A stretch of 64,000 nt of DNA from the NCBI GenBank assembly GCA_904399395.1, contig CAJFPJ010000046.1:1-64000 (forward strand). Reading direction: 5' to 3'. The notes beneath the pieces were generated by a model. The model saw only the letters and a program-made list of their open reading frames with translations. It did no database searches and was not told where the DNA came from. Numbering within the stretch: the stretch's first letter is position 1; the number at the start of each line of letters is the position of its first letter. Shown here piece after piece: positions 54,088 through 64,000 of the stretch. This stretch comes from an uncultured Clostridia bacterium. GTDB lineage: Bacteria > Bacillota > Clostridia > Oscillospirales > Acutalibacteraceae. Made by a program: the position numbers and the translations under genes.

Positions 54088-55203
54088 ATGAAGGAAAAAG
54101 TAGCACTGGGCCTGGTCTTTCTTCTTTTGATGACTCTTCTTCCGACTCTGGCATTTTGCGGCGCTTCATCCCCTCAGGCACAGGAACCAGCTCCGTCTGC
54201 ATCTTCAGTAGACTCCACTTCCCAGAATGCCGGTTCAGAAGCCTCCGGATCGGACAAGACAAATTCCTCTTCCCCTGTGGGAACAGATACCGGCAAATCC
54301 GAACCGGAAACTTCCTCTAACCTTCCATCGGATACAGCCTCCGGAAGTAGTGATATATTCAAAATTCTAGATACCTCCACCGGTAATATTTTAGAGGTTC
54401 CCCGCATGGATTTTCTAAAGGGCTCCGCAGCAGCCGAAATGCCTCTTTCCTTTGAAATAGATGCCTTGGCCGCTCAGGCCGTAGCCGCCTATACCTATTA
54501 TGGCCGCATACGGGATAAAAACAGAGCCGATCCGGACGAAAACCTGAAAGGGGCCGATTTTTCCGCGGATGTGAGCAAATGGGAAAAATACGCTACCAAG
54601 GAGCAGATGCAAGAGCGTTGGGGAGACAATTTCGACGCCTACTACGAAAAGCTCACCCAGGCAGCGGAAAAGGCAAACGGTTACGTGCTCACCTATGAGG
54701 GAGAGCTCATAGATGCAACCTATTACGCTATTTCCGCAGGAGTCACAGAGAGTTCCAAGGATATTTGGGGCGGAGATCTTCCCTATCTCACTCAAGTGGC
54801 AAGCCCCGGCGATGAGCTGGCAGCTGGATTTCTTACCACAGAGACCTTCTCCTCTGATGATCTGAAAAAAGCGCTCTCTGCCGCATTTCCGGAGCTTTCC
54901 TTTCCCGATTCTCCCCGTGATTGGTTCGGAAAACTCACCCGCAGCAGTTCGGGCTCTGTGACAAAGGCCGTGGTCTGCGGAAAAGAGCTGGAAGGTGGGA
55001 AGCTACGATCCGCTTTGGGGCTCCGTTCCCAAAATTTCACAGTCTCCCAAAAAGATGATACCTTCACTTTCTCTGTAAAAGGCTACGGCCACGGAGTAGG
55101 TATGAGCCAGACCGGCGCTCAATATATGGCAAAACAGGGATCCGATTTCAAAGAGATTTTATCTTGGTATTATCCCGGAGCAAAACTGGCAAAAATCCAA
55201 TAA
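54088..55203 (+). CDS. SpoIID/LytB-domain protein (SpoIID-like)
   Basis: Signal peptide; DALAAQAVAAYTYY; FSVKGYGHGVGMSQTGAQYMAKQGSDFKEILSWYYPGAKL. Confidence 0.92.
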   Translation: MKEKVALGLVFLLLMTLLPTLAFCGASSPQAQEPAPSASSVDSTSQNAGSEASGSDKTNSSSPVGTDTGKSEPETSSNLPSDTASGSSDIFKILDTSTGNILEVPRMDFLKGSAAAEMPLSFEIDALAAQAVAAYTYYGRIRDKNRADPDENLKGADFSADVSKWEKYATKEQMQERWGDNFDAYYEKLTQAAEKANGYVLTYEGELIDATYYAISAGVTESSKDIWGGDLPYLTQVASPGDELAAGFLTTETFSSDDLKKALSAAFPELSFPDSPRDWFGKLTRSSSGSVTKAVVCGKELEGGKLRSALGLRSQNFTVSQKDDTFTFSVKGYGHGVGMSQTGAQYMAKQGSDFKEILSWYYPGAKLAKIQ

Positions 55204-55223
55204 ACGCAATAAACGCACAGAAG

Positions 55224-55270
55224 TGACCCCCCTTTCCGGTAGACAAACATCACCGGAAGGGGGGGTATTG
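55224..55270. terminator. Hairpin terminator downstream of the SpoIID-like gene
   Basis: acccccctttccggt ... accggaagggggggt. Confidence 0.65.
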
Positions 55271-55821
55271 CATCATATAGGAAAAGAATCCATGGAACCG
55301 ATGAGGACAGATGAAATTTACACCTATCCCCGATTCCAAAATCTGCGCAGTTCTGTTTGCTTACATATTCTTCAGAACAGCCTGTCTCAAGCATATTCTT
55401 TCCCATTTCTCGTATACCTAGGAGGGAGCTTTTCACTATATATGCCGCTAGTTCTCCTCCAGAGATAGTTTTTCCGGCAGGAATGTGGTATCCTATGGCC
55501 AAGATAGAAACATTCACACAGGGGATTTGTCTCACCAGCCGTCTTTCTTTATCTTTCAGACATTCCCGGCCATCTCTGCGCACATCTAGAGGGGTTCCCA
55601 TTCCGATTTTCATGTATTCTTAGCGGGTAACTCTTTCATATCTCTGTTTTTCTTGCAAATTTGGTGTATTCCCATACCACGAAATTCAGAGACAAAACGC
55701 CGATATTCTAGCTATATACGAGGCTATCGGCTCTTTCTTTATCTTCAAAATAAAAATTTTTAAAAACATGCGATAAAAAGCCTTTCTCCCGCATGTATAA
55801 GGCAGACAAGGAGGAGAGCAC

Positions 55822-56442
55822 ATGATTTCGATTTGCTTGATGCTAGCGGCTGAACAGCCTGACCGCAGTGAACTTTCCCTGCTGGAAGACCACATTGAAG
55901 CCACAGGGGCTGGTGATCCGGAAGCCTTTGCCACCCTATATGAAAAAACAAAAGCGGCGGTTTACGGATTTTCCCTATCTATTCTCAAACATGCTCAGGA
56001 TGCGGAGGACGTTTTGCAGGATACCTTCCTACACATTTACTCTGCTGCCGGAAAATACGAGAAAAAAGGGAGCCCTATGCCCTGGATTTTCACCATCGCC
56101 CGGAATCTCTGCCTGATGAGACTGCGCGCGAATCATCGGACGGAGGAACTTCCTGAGGATCGGGGAGAAGCTGTGGATCCAGAGGATACCTTCTCTTCCC
56201 TGGAGGACAGGCAGGTGCTTAAAGCCGCCATGACTCTTCTTTCCAGCGAGGAAAGACAGGTCATCATGCTGCATGCTGTGGGTGGCCTCAAGCATCGGGA
56301 AATCGCGGAGCTTTTGCAGATTCCCCTCTCCACCGCCCTGTCAAGATATCACAGAAGCCTGCAAAAAATGCGGCAGGCTCTGAAAGAACGGGCTGCTCCC
56401 CATGGCGGGAACCGGCCCTGTGCAAAGGAGGAACTACTATGA
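55822..56442 (+). CDS. ECF/SigI-like sigma-70 family factor
   Basis: FATLYEKTKAAVYGFSLSILKHAQDAEDVLQDTFLHIY; region 4 EERQVIMLHAVGGLKHREIAELLQIPLSTALSRYHRSLQKMR. Confidence 0.93.
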   Translation: MISICLMLAAEQPDRSELSLLEDHIEATGAGDPEAFATLYEKTKAAVYGFSLSILKHAQDAEDVLQDTFLHIYSAAGKYEKKGSPMPWIFTIARNLCLMRLRANHRTEELPEDRGEAVDPEDTFSSLEDRQVLKAAMTLLSSEERQVIMLHAVGGLKHREIAELLQIPLSTALSRYHRSLQKMRQALKERAAPHGGNRPCAKEELL

Positions 56443-57932
56443 AAAACTCGGAGATCGAACGCCGACTGAAGGAAGACGTGGAAAAATCCGTCCCCGACGT
56501 TTTCGATTCTATTGAAGCAAGAAAAGGAACTGTCATCCCCATGACTCAGCCAAAAAATAAGAAAAAGCGCCGCACAGCGGTATTCGCCTCCATGGCCGCC
56601 GCACTGCTGCTGGTAGCCGGAGGCCTGGGAATAGCATTCGGTTCACAGCGCACCTCCCTGGGCGCAGTGGATTCCATTGTAAGCCTGGATGTGAACCCAA
56701 GCATCGAGCTGAAGATCGACAGCAATGAGAAGGTTGTGGAAACCAGTGCCCGAAACGAAGATGCACGCATTATCCTGGACGATATGGATCTGAAGGGAAC
56801 CGACCTTAACGTAGCGGTCAATGCAGTAGTTGGATCCATGCTGAAACATGGCTATATCACCCAGGATGCCAACTCCATTCTGGTATCCGTTGAAAATGCA
56901 GATTCCCAAAAGGGAGCCGCCCTTCAGAAAGAGCTGACAGATGAAATCAGCGGCATCCTGAAGGCCAGTTCCGTGGAGGCTTCTGTTTTGAGCCAGACCT
57001 TGGAAGAAGATACAGAACTGAAATCCCTGGCAGAAACCTATGGGATCTCCATGGGCAAAGCCAGCATGATCCGTCAAATCATGGAAAAGGATTCCCGGCT
57101 CACAGCCGCCGATCTGGCGGGGCTCACCATCAATGAACTGAACCTTCTCTCTTCCTCCCATCAGATCCAGCTGGATTCCATTTCTTCCACTGGCTCTGCC
57201 AGCAGCGGAAGCTATATTGGTGTAGAGAAGGCCCAGTCTATCGCGCTGGAGCATGCCAAGCTCTCCGCCGCCGATGTTTCCAAACTGAAGACCGAACTGG
57301 ACGCTGAGGATGGAATCATGGTATACGAGGTGGAATTCACCTACAAAAACACTGAATACGAATACGATATCAACGCCAAATCCGGGGCCATCGAAAAGAA
57401 TAAGAAAGAGACCGATGATGATTGGCAGGAAAACCAGAATTCCGGCGGTTCTTCCTCCTCTCAGTCCTCTCAGGGAGCCTCTGGCTATATCGGCCTTGCT
57501 AAAGCCAAGGAAATCGCGTTAAAGCATGCAGGTATCAGCGGAAATGTAACCATTTTGAAGGAAACGCTGGACGGAGACGATTACCCACCCGTTTACGAGA
57601 TCGAATTCTATAAAGACGGCACAGAATATGAATACGAAATTCACGCTCAGACAGGCGCTGTTCTGAAATCCGATCGTGAAAGAGAACAGGTTTCTTCCTC
57701 TGCTTCCTCCAGTTCCGGCCCATCCATTCAGGCCTCTAAAGCCAAGGAAATTGCTCTGAAACACGCAGGTGTTTCCGCCTCTTCTATCAAGGAATACAAA
57801 TGCGAACTGGATGAGGAAAATGACCGCCTGGTTTATGAAATCGAATTCTATTCTAACGGTATGGAATACGACTACGTTATCAGCGCATCGGACGGCAGCA
57901 TTCTGGAGCATTCCCGCGAGCAGGACGACTAA
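56439..57932 (+). CDS. RsgI-like membrane anti-sigma factor with three PepSY-like repeats
   Basis: One TM; VSLDVNPSIELKID...KVVETSARNEDARIIL RsgI-type region; repeats beginning YIGVEKAQSIALEHA, YIGLAKAKEIALKHA, IQASKAKEIALKHA; ATGA overlap with the sigma gene. Confidence 0.88.
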   Translation: MKNSEIERRLKEDVEKSVPDVFDSIEARKGTVIPMTQPKNKKKRRTAVFASMAAALLLVAGGLGIAFGSQRTSLGAVDSIVSLDVNPSIELKIDSNEKVVETSARNEDARIILDDMDLKGTDLNVAVNAVVGSMLKHGYITQDANSILVSVENADSQKGAALQKELTDEISGILKASSVEASVLSQTLEEDTELKSLAETYGISMGKASMIRQIMEKDSRLTAADLAGLTINELNLLSSSHQIQLDSISSTGSASSGSYIGVEKAQSIALEHAKLSAADVSKLKTELDAEDGIMVYEVEFTYKNTEYEYDINAKSGAIEKNKKETDDDWQENQNSGGSSSSQSSQGASGYIGLAKAKEIALKHAGISGNVTILKETLDGDDYPPVYEIEFYKDGTEYEYEIHAQTGAVLKSDREREQVSSSASSSSGPSIQASKAKEIALKHAGVSASSIKEYKCELDEENDRLVYEIEFYSNGMEYDYVISASDGSILEHSREQDD

Positions 57933-57978
57933 CAGAATCCTTCATGTCCTTCCATTTTTCGATATCCACTCATAATAT

Positions 57979-58018
57979 AGACAAGGCGCCCCGTTTGAAC
58001 GGGGCGCCTTGTCTATAT
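57979..58018. terminator. Hairpin terminator
   Basis: acaaggcgccccgtttgaacggggcgccttgt. Confidence 0.8.
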
Positions 58019-58196
58019 ATGGTATAACATATCTCCAGTGCTTAACCTTCACACAGCTTTCACTACAGGATGGCTGATACAAATCTTCCTTGCTATTGTC
58101 TTTTTCCTGAAGTCGTCACAGTGGGCCAAGTATTCATATTCCATTGTTACTTTTTCCGCATAACGTTGTCCACAGCACAGGGAACCGGAATAGAGG

Positions 58197-58508
58197 TTAT
58201 TTTAAGCTCTCAAGTTTTTTGTCCAATTCCGTAATACGGCGGTTAACGCTGCAGCTTTCTATCTCCAATTCCTTCTCCAAACAATGAAGAAAAATAGTGA
58301 GGCCAATAATCACAACAGGCAAAAGAATTACCGCAAGATATCCAATGATCACCACAGAATAAGTTCCGCTAAGATAATGAGTATCGGCAAAGAGATGCAG
58401 TCCCCCTAGACAGGATAGAATAACACTTGCAATAGATAGAAACACAAAAAAGAACTTTAGCCTTCTTAAAGATGAAAACATATGAATTTTCCCCTCTTTC
58501 AAAAACAA
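58197..58508 (-). CDS. Small two-TM hypothetical membrane protein
   Basis: 103 aa, two hydrophobic stretches and a charged C-terminus. Confidence 0.55.
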   Translation of the reverse strand: MFLKEGKIHMFSSLRRLKFFFVFLSIASVILSCLGGLHLFADTHYLSGTYSVVIIGYLAVILLPVVIIGLTIFLHCLEKELEIESCSVNRRITELDKKLESLK

Positions 58509-58559
58509 AGTTGCAGGTGGTATCCAGCACTACGAACTCTACCGTACACCGGTCAATGC

Positions 58560-60206
58560 CTAGTCCAGTTGCTGCACAGCGCGCCGAAGCTCCAACACAG
58601 AATGAGGGGCTACCGTCAGCGATGCAGCACCACAGTCTAAAAAGAATTCCGTCAGAGTTATATCACCGGCAGCCTCTCCGCTGACAGTAAAGCTTATTCC
58701 CGCTTCCCGCGCCGCCTCCCCTACCATAGAGATCAGTTTCAGCACGGCAGGATGGTGAAAATCATATAAATACGCCACCCGGGGATTGTTCCTATCCGCC
58801 GCAGTGACAAACTGAGTCAGGTCGCTGGTGCCAATGCTGAAAAAATCCACTTCTTTGGCCAACGCCCCGGCAGTTAGAGCCGCTGCGGGTGTTTCTATCA
58901 TAATCCCCAAAGGCGTATTTTCGTCAAACGGAATCTTCTCCCGGCGAAGGGATTCTTTAGCCTTGTTCCAAAGTTCCCTGGCCTGTTTTACTTCTTGGAA
59001 GGTGGTGATCATGGGCAGCAGAACCCGCAAATCCCCGTTAGCGGAAGCGCGCAGAAGCGCCCGCATCTGCGTTGTCAAAATCTGCGGCATACTTAGGGAA
59101 AGGCGCATGGCCCGATATCCCATAGCGGGGTTATCCTCTTCCTGAAGATTCATATAGGGAAGCTGCCTGTCCGCTCCCGCATCCAGAGTCCGGATTACCG
59201 CCGGTCTGCCCCCCAGCTTTTCCAAGATAGCCGTATAGTGGCGGGTCTGTTCCTCTTCATCGGGATAATCCTCCCGGTTCATAAAATAATATTCCGTACG
59301 GTAAAGGCCAACCCCGTCCCCATCATTTTCCAAAACCTCTTCAATATCCTCGGGCCTGGTGATACTGGCATAAATCTGCAGGGTGCGGTTGCTTCTAGTC
59401 ACAGCTTTTGTTCCCCGAAGTTCCTGCAGTTCCTCTAAATGGAGAAAATAGCTATCCCGCCGCCGCCTGTAGCGGTGAAGAGTGTTTTCATCCGGATCCA
59501 AAAATATCCAGCCGGTAGAACCATCCAGCACCACTGCCTGATCTTGCTCTAATGCAGAGAAAGAGGGGCCCAACGCCATCACCATGGGGATTCCCAGTAT
59601 CCGAGCCAAAATAGCCGAATGAGAGCTGCGGGAACCCTCACGGGAAACTATAGCTGAAATCTTCTTTTTATCCAGTTGCATCATCATGCTGGGCACAACA
59701 CCCGCTACAGCCATAATACAGGGTTCCTCCCTGTTTTGAAGAAACTCGGAGTATTCACGGGGAAAATGGGGATCTAAAAGCTGCAGCAGCCTTCTGCTGA
59801 TATCCGCTACATCCGCCGCCCGGCCCCGCATATATTCGTCCTCCATAGAGGAAAATACAGCTGCAAACTGCCTCGCTGCCCTCCAGACGGCATATTCGGC
59901 GCTGGCTCCGTGTTTTACAATCCGATCGCGTATAGCCTCATAATAATCCTGATCCTGCAGCATCATGATATGCAGCTGAAAAATCATGGAGCTTTCCTTC
60001 CCCACGCGCCGGACAGCATCCAGATACACCCGGTTCAGATCGCTTTCCGCCTGCTTCCGGGCTTCTTCAAACCGTTTCAGCTCCGCGCAGCTATCCTTCC
60101 CTTCAACACGTTCCACTCTATAGCCCTGTTCCCCGGCAATAACCAGCCTCCCGATAGCGATGCCTCCGGAAGATCCGATCCCCCGTATTTTCTTCAACCG
60201 GTTCAC
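58560..60206 (-). CDS. ptsI: Phosphoenolpyruvate-protein phosphotransferase (EI)
   Basis: GSRSSHSAILARILGIPMV active-site His; DGVGLYRTEYYFMNR; EVDFFSIGTSDLTQFVTAADRNN. Confidence 0.96.
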   Translation of the reverse strand: MNRLKKIRGIGSSGGIAIGRLVIAGEQGYRVERVEGKDSCAELKRFEEARKQAESDLNRVYLDAVRRVGKESSMIFQLHIMMLQDQDYYEAIRDRIVKHGASAEYAVWRAARQFAAVFSSMEDEYMRGRAADVADISRRLLQLLDPHFPREYSEFLQNREEPCIMAVAGVVPSMMMQLDKKKISAIVSREGSRSSHSAILARILGIPMVMALGPSFSALEQDQAVVLDGSTGWIFLDPDENTLHRYRRRRDSYFLHLEELQELRGTKAVTRSNRTLQIYASITRPEDIEEVLENDGDGVGLYRTEYYFMNREDYPDEEEQTRHYTAILEKLGGRPAVIRTLDAGADRQLPYMNLQEEDNPAMGYRAMRLSLSMPQILTTQMRALLRASANGDLRVLLPMITTFQEVKQARELWNKAKESLRREKIPFDENTPLGIMIETPAAALTAGALAKEVDFFSIGTSDLTQFVTAADRNNPRVAYLYDFHHPAVLKLISMVGEAAREAGISFTVSGEAAGDITLTEFFLDCGAASLTVAPHSVLELRRAVQQLD

Positions 60207-60298
60207 CCCTTTTTGCCTGTTTTTACTGCAGCACTACAGCCTTTTCTGTGCAGACTTGCACTTCCGCCCTCGGCCTTGAGGACAGTCTCAGAAAATCT

Positions 60299-60556
60299 TT
60301 ACAGGTATTTCCGGCAGAAATCCCTCAGTTCCCGGCTAAGAGCTTCTTCATCCCCGCCTTCTATGGTGAAGGTGAGCATATCCCCTTGCTGCACACAAAG
60401 TGCCATGAGAGAAAACATCTTTTTTGCATCCGCTGTTTTCGACCCATCCTGAAGGGTAACGCTGCTCTCCGAATCCTGCAGGCGGTTCACCAACTCTGTA
60501 GCCACACGGGCATGCAACCCCAACTCATCCCGAACTTCATATGTAAACTGTTTCAA
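60299..60556 (-). CDS. ptsH: HPr family phosphocarrier protein
   Basis: YEVRDELGLHARVATELVNRLQDSESSV; ADAKKMFSLMALCVQQGD. Confidence 0.93.
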   Translation of the reverse strand: MKQFTYEVRDELGLHARVATELVNRLQDSESSVTLQDGSKTADAKKMFSLMALCVQQGDMLTFTIEGGDEEALSRELRDFCRKYL

Positions 60557-60768
60557 GCATACTCCTCCTTACATCTGTACCCATACCGCAACAAGTGGCT
60601 CAGTATGATTCTACTTTTCTTAGTCCTCATATTTCAGTATACTGAAGAATTTGAAAATGTCAATAAAGGATCAGATGCTTTTTTATATATTTTATATAGA
60701 ATCTACATAGAATTAAAAAAGAAAGCCCTTTTCCCTTCATCATAAATTAGGGAAAGAGCTTTCTGCAT

Positions 60769-62034
60769 TCATTTTGAACTTACGGCCAATTTATTAGATA
60801 TATCCACATCACACAGCTGTTTCATGCTATAAACGGCAGCCGCCTCTGTGATACCGTTTTCCTCAATATAATCATAGACATTCTGCGAATAATACCGCAG
60901 GTCGATCACATGGATCTCAGAATAATGCAGGCACAGGAACGGCACCAGGCTATTTGCATAGGAATCTTTCAGCAGCAGAAGCTTTCTGCCGTTATTCTGA
61001 TTTCGGTTCTTTACCACTTCTACACTGTGATTACCGCCCATGAAGGTGGAATACTTATCCTTTTTGTCCAGATATTCTTCCCAATAAAGGCCTTCATGCT
61101 CTTCGCCGCCCACCATCTGGACGATATCCTGAGGCTCTGCATATTCCGGCAGATACAGATCGTCCGGCGTCTGAAAACTATTAACAGCCTTGGAATACAG
61201 CGTTCCGTAAAACGAATTGCTAGCCAAGCGAAAAGTGAACTGATCCTGCCCATAGGGGGTAAATCCCATTTTCTGCGCCAGAACCTTATACCCCTCATAC
61301 GCACCAAAGGTGTTCCAATGATGGTCGGTCTTGTAATAGAAATCACCGTTCCAGCTGTCCAGGGTATCAAACAAATCCACGATCATAACATTTTCACCGG
61401 TCATTGTTTCCTGAATATAATTCAGTTCTTCTTTCTGATCGTGATTCTGAGCAAACAGAGGCAGATTTTCCCGCTGTTCCTGGCTTCCAGAAGGAACGGG
61501 CACAACCCAGAAAGGAAGTTTTGTCTCCTGGCCGAAGGTCTCAAGCCCCTGGATATTCCGCCGGAAAGTATCTGTGGTATTGGGAAGAAGCACTTCATAC
61601 ACATGATCCTTTTTCCCGAAATAAACCCCTCCCTCTGGGGGAACGGCGCTGTAATTGCTCCCCAAATCCTTCCGGCCTGTCAGCAGCTGAAAGCTTGTAT
61701 TCAGAGAAAGAAACTCCGTGCGCAGTGGGAACTGGTCGTTGACAAAAGCCTCCAAAGAATCGGTAAAGGAACCATCCAAAAGGGCATCCGTCTCCAAAGG
61801 AGGTGCCTGCTCCAGAACCCTATTCTCATTTTCAGAAAAAGACAATTTGGGAGCAAATATCAGATAAAAAGCCCCGGCCACAGCGAAAGCGAACAAAAGA
61901 ATCGTAGCCGCCACTTCTTCCGGCCGGCAGAGAGAGCTTCGCTTATGCATGGGCTTTTTTCTTTTTTCAGACTGCATAGCCATTTCTCCTTTCACTGCCC
62001 GTAACCACCCTAACACAGACATACCCCTTGTCAC
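60769..62034 (-). CDS. DHHW-family/AlgJ-AlgX-like extracytoplasmic protein
   Basis: TM anchor, YKTDHHWNTFGAYEGYK (DHHW motif), LLLLKDSYANSLVPFLCLHYSEIHVIDLRYY. Confidence 0.9.
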   Translation of the reverse strand: MTRGMSVLGWLRAVKGEMAMQSEKRKKPMHKRSSLCRPEEVAATILLFAFAVAGAFYLIFAPKLSFSENENRVLEQAPPLETDALLDGSFTDSLEAFVNDQFPLRTEFLSLNTSFQLLTGRKDLGSNYSAVPPEGGVYFGKKDHVYEVLLPNTTDTFRRNIQGLETFGQETKLPFWVVPVPSGSQEQRENLPLFAQNHDQKEELNYIQETMTGENVMIVDLFDTLDSWNGDFYYKTDHHWNTFGAYEGYKVLAQKMGFTPYGQDQFTFRLASNSFYGTLYSKAVNSFQTPDDLYLPEYAEPQDIVQMVGGEEHEGLYWEEYLDKKDKYSTFMGGNHSVEVVKNRNQNNGRKLLLLKDSYANSLVPFLCLHYSEIHVIDLRYYSQNVYDYIEENGITEAAAVYSMKQLCDVDISNKLAVSSK

Positions 62035-62060
62035 TGCATTTCAGGCACGGGCGATATTGG

Positions 62061-63452
62061 TTAGAAATTCGCTGCGTAGAGGAAGGGGGTATAGGCATTG
62101 CTGAGCATAGCGCCGGCACAGAGGGCCAGCAGGACAGCATACCCGATCACCCAAAAGACTTTGCACACGCCAATACTCTTCAACCGGTTGGCCAGTTCCG
62201 AAATCAGAGGCGAACTGCAGAGAGCCGCCACTACCAGCATGGGGCCGAAAGTAATCAGCAGATACGGGCCGCCGGCCTCTGCTCCAGGAGCTGTAAATCC
62301 CACAAGCGCCGCCAAAACCGTTCCGGCCTTGGAAAGATCAGCATACGCAAAGAACACCCAACCGATAACGGCTGCTAAAAAGGCATACAGCCACTGAAAG
62401 AAGGCGGGAAGTTTATCCAAAAGTTTCTGCAAAAAGAGTTTTTCGCAGATTATGAGAATGCCGCAATAGGCCCCCCATAAAGCAAAATTCCAGCTTGCCC
62501 CGTGCCAAATCCCCGTCAGAATCCACACCACCGCTAGATTGAAAACCAACCGGGGCTTTTTCACCCGATTTCCTCCCAAGGGAATATATACGTAATCCCT
62601 GAACCAGCGGCCCAGCGTCATATGCCAGCGGCGCCAGAACTCTGAAAAGCTTTTGGAAGCATAGGGATAGTGAAAGTTTTCCGGCAGTTCAAAGCCAAAC
62701 ATACCGCCAATACCGATAGCCATATCGGTGTATCCTGAAAAATCAAAATAGATATAAAAGGTAAACGCCAGAACACCCAGCCAAGCGGAAAGAGTGGAGG
62801 GCGCCTCTATATACTGTACACGCTGGGAAAGTTCCAACATGGTGTTGGCTATGAGCATCTTTTTGAAAAGCCCCAAAAGGAACCGGCTTCCACCCACTGT
62901 AAATTTAGCGGCTGTCTCTTTCCTACTCTTTATCTGTTCATACATGAGGGAATATCTGGCTATAGGGCCTGAGCTGATATTGATAAAACAGGAAATATAC
63001 GTCCCGAAATCAATAAAGTTCCGCATAGCGGGAACTTCCTTCCTGTATACATCCACAGCGTAAGAAATGCTCTGGAAGGTGTAAAAGGAAATTCCCAGAG
63101 GGAGCGCAATTTCCGGAACAGCCAGATCCATTCCAAAACCGTTCAGCGATGTGACGATCATGCCTGTATATTTAAAATATCCCAACATGCCCACATTCAC
63201 CACGATATTGAGCGCCGTAAATAGTCTTGCCTTCCCCTTGGAATCCGAAAAATGAGAGATCAGAAGGCCACAGACGTAATCCACCACTATCGTTCCCAGA
63301 AGAATCAACACATGGGCTGGGACTCCCCAGGCGTAAAACACCAGGCTGAAAAGGAACAGACAGAGATTCTTTGCTTTTCTGGGCACCACATAATAGGCCA
63401 GCAGCGCCACAGGAAGGAATATGCACAAAAAGGCTAAGCTGTTAAATGACAT
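62061..63452 (-). CDS. MBOAT-family O-acyltransferase (AlgI-like)
   Basis: SFYTFQSISYAVDVYR; FSEFWRRWHMTLGRWFRDYVYIPLGGNR; LTGIWHGASWNFALWG. Confidence 0.96.
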   Translation of the reverse strand: MSFNSLAFLCIFLPVALLAYYVVPRKAKNLCLFLFSLVFYAWGVPAHVLILLGTIVVDYVCGLLISHFSDSKGKARLFTALNIVVNVGMLGYFKYTGMIVTSLNGFGMDLAVPEIALPLGISFYTFQSISYAVDVYRKEVPAMRNFIDFGTYISCFINISSGPIARYSLMYEQIKSRKETAAKFTVGGSRFLLGLFKKMLIANTMLELSQRVQYIEAPSTLSAWLGVLAFTFYIYFDFSGYTDMAIGIGGMFGFELPENFHYPYASKSFSEFWRRWHMTLGRWFRDYVYIPLGGNRVKKPRLVFNLAVVWILTGIWHGASWNFALWGAYCGILIICEKLFLQKLLDKLPAFFQWLYAFLAAVIGWVFFAYADLSKAGTVLAALVGFTAPGAEAGGPYLLITFGPMLVVAALCSSPLISELANRLKSIGVCKVFWVIGYAVLLALCAGAMLSNAYTPFLYAANF

Positions 63453-63534
63453 GGGTTTCTCCTCGCTTTACTCCCCACCTTCTGGCAGGGAAGGATAGCC
63501 GGGGCAAGCCCCGATATATACGTCATACCCGTGG

Positions 63535-63999
63535 TCAGTGAATCGCCGCGGGAAGCCCGTCGCACAGACAGGAACGCACGCCCGTCTCTGAGACGATAAA
63601 GATCCGGCAGCCGCAGGTATCCGGCTTCTCTCCGTTTACAAAGGGGCATTTGATGGAAAGAGCCGGCTGACCGGAAAGATCATAGCAGACATTCATCCTG
63701 TTGCAGGAACGGCCGCTGGCCCGGTACCAACGACAAGCCTCAGGAAAGGTGCAGTGCCGCATAGAGGAAAGTTCAAGATATTCCCCTGCTATGGCCTCCT
63801 CACCCTCTGCACGGGAAGGGCCGCTGATCAACAAATGCTGGCAAGAGATTTCACCGAACACATGGCTCCAGTGAGAAGGAAGGCCCCTGCCGGGAACCTT
63901 CGCCGCAAAATATCCTTCATAGAGCTTGCTGGAAATTCTGTCCATGGTTTCAGGCGTGGCATCTCCTGTAAGAAGGATATCATCCAGGCTGGCCTCCAT
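63535..63999 (-). CDS. Hypothetical Cys-containing protein at the window edge
   Basis: Open to the window end (ATG at 63999); Cys-rich C-terminus CGCRIFIVSETGVRSCLCDGLPAAIH; 5' extent unknown. Confidence 0.6.
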   Translation of the reverse strand: MEASLDDILLTGDATPETMDRISSKLYEGYFAAKVPGRGLPSHWSHVFGEISCQHLLISGPSRAEGEEAIAGEYLELSSMRHCTFPEACRWYRASGRSCNRMNVCYDLSGQPALSIKCPFVNGEKPDTCGCRIFIVSETGVRSCLCDGLPAAIH

Positions 64000-64000
64000 A

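Noticed and set aside
60910-62004. 364-aa plus-strand ORF
   Set aside because: Antisense to the DHHW-motif gene; no recognisable domain.

Overview
The 64-kb window looks like a Clostridia-type (Firmicutes) chromosome segment. All calls come from reading the sequence and the supplied ORFs; no database search was run. From left to right it contains: an IS1182-like element wedged between two hairpins; a two-component system; a five-gene operon whose proteins resemble DUF2997, a membrane-anchored ComEA-like HhH protein, a radical-SAM activating enzyme, a Ycf46-type AAA+ ATPase and a Ycf35/DUF1257-like protein; a paired ABC exporter; MATE and MarR genes; a UPF0104/YbhN + TrkH + TrkA operon behind an attenuator-like leader; a complete type I-C CRISPR-Cas locus (cas3-cas5-cas8c-cas7-cas4-cas1-cas2, plus an internal cas11c start with its own RBS) with a 24-repeat array containing one spacer twice in two lengths; an AT-rich accessory island with decayed Fic and transposase pieces and an intact PLD-nuclease/P-loop ATPase fusion (the best candidate for an undescribed defence gene); three tandem paralogous membrane proteins; a glycogen operon (glgB-C-D-A); and housekeeping genes (flavodiiron protein, gap, citrate synthase, SpoIID-like, ECF sigma/RsgI-like, ptsI/ptsH, MBOAT/DHHW). 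Most interesting: the PLD-ATPase gene, the DUF2997/Ycf46/Ycf35 operon, the repeated spacer, the tandem paralogs and the alternative-hairpin leader.
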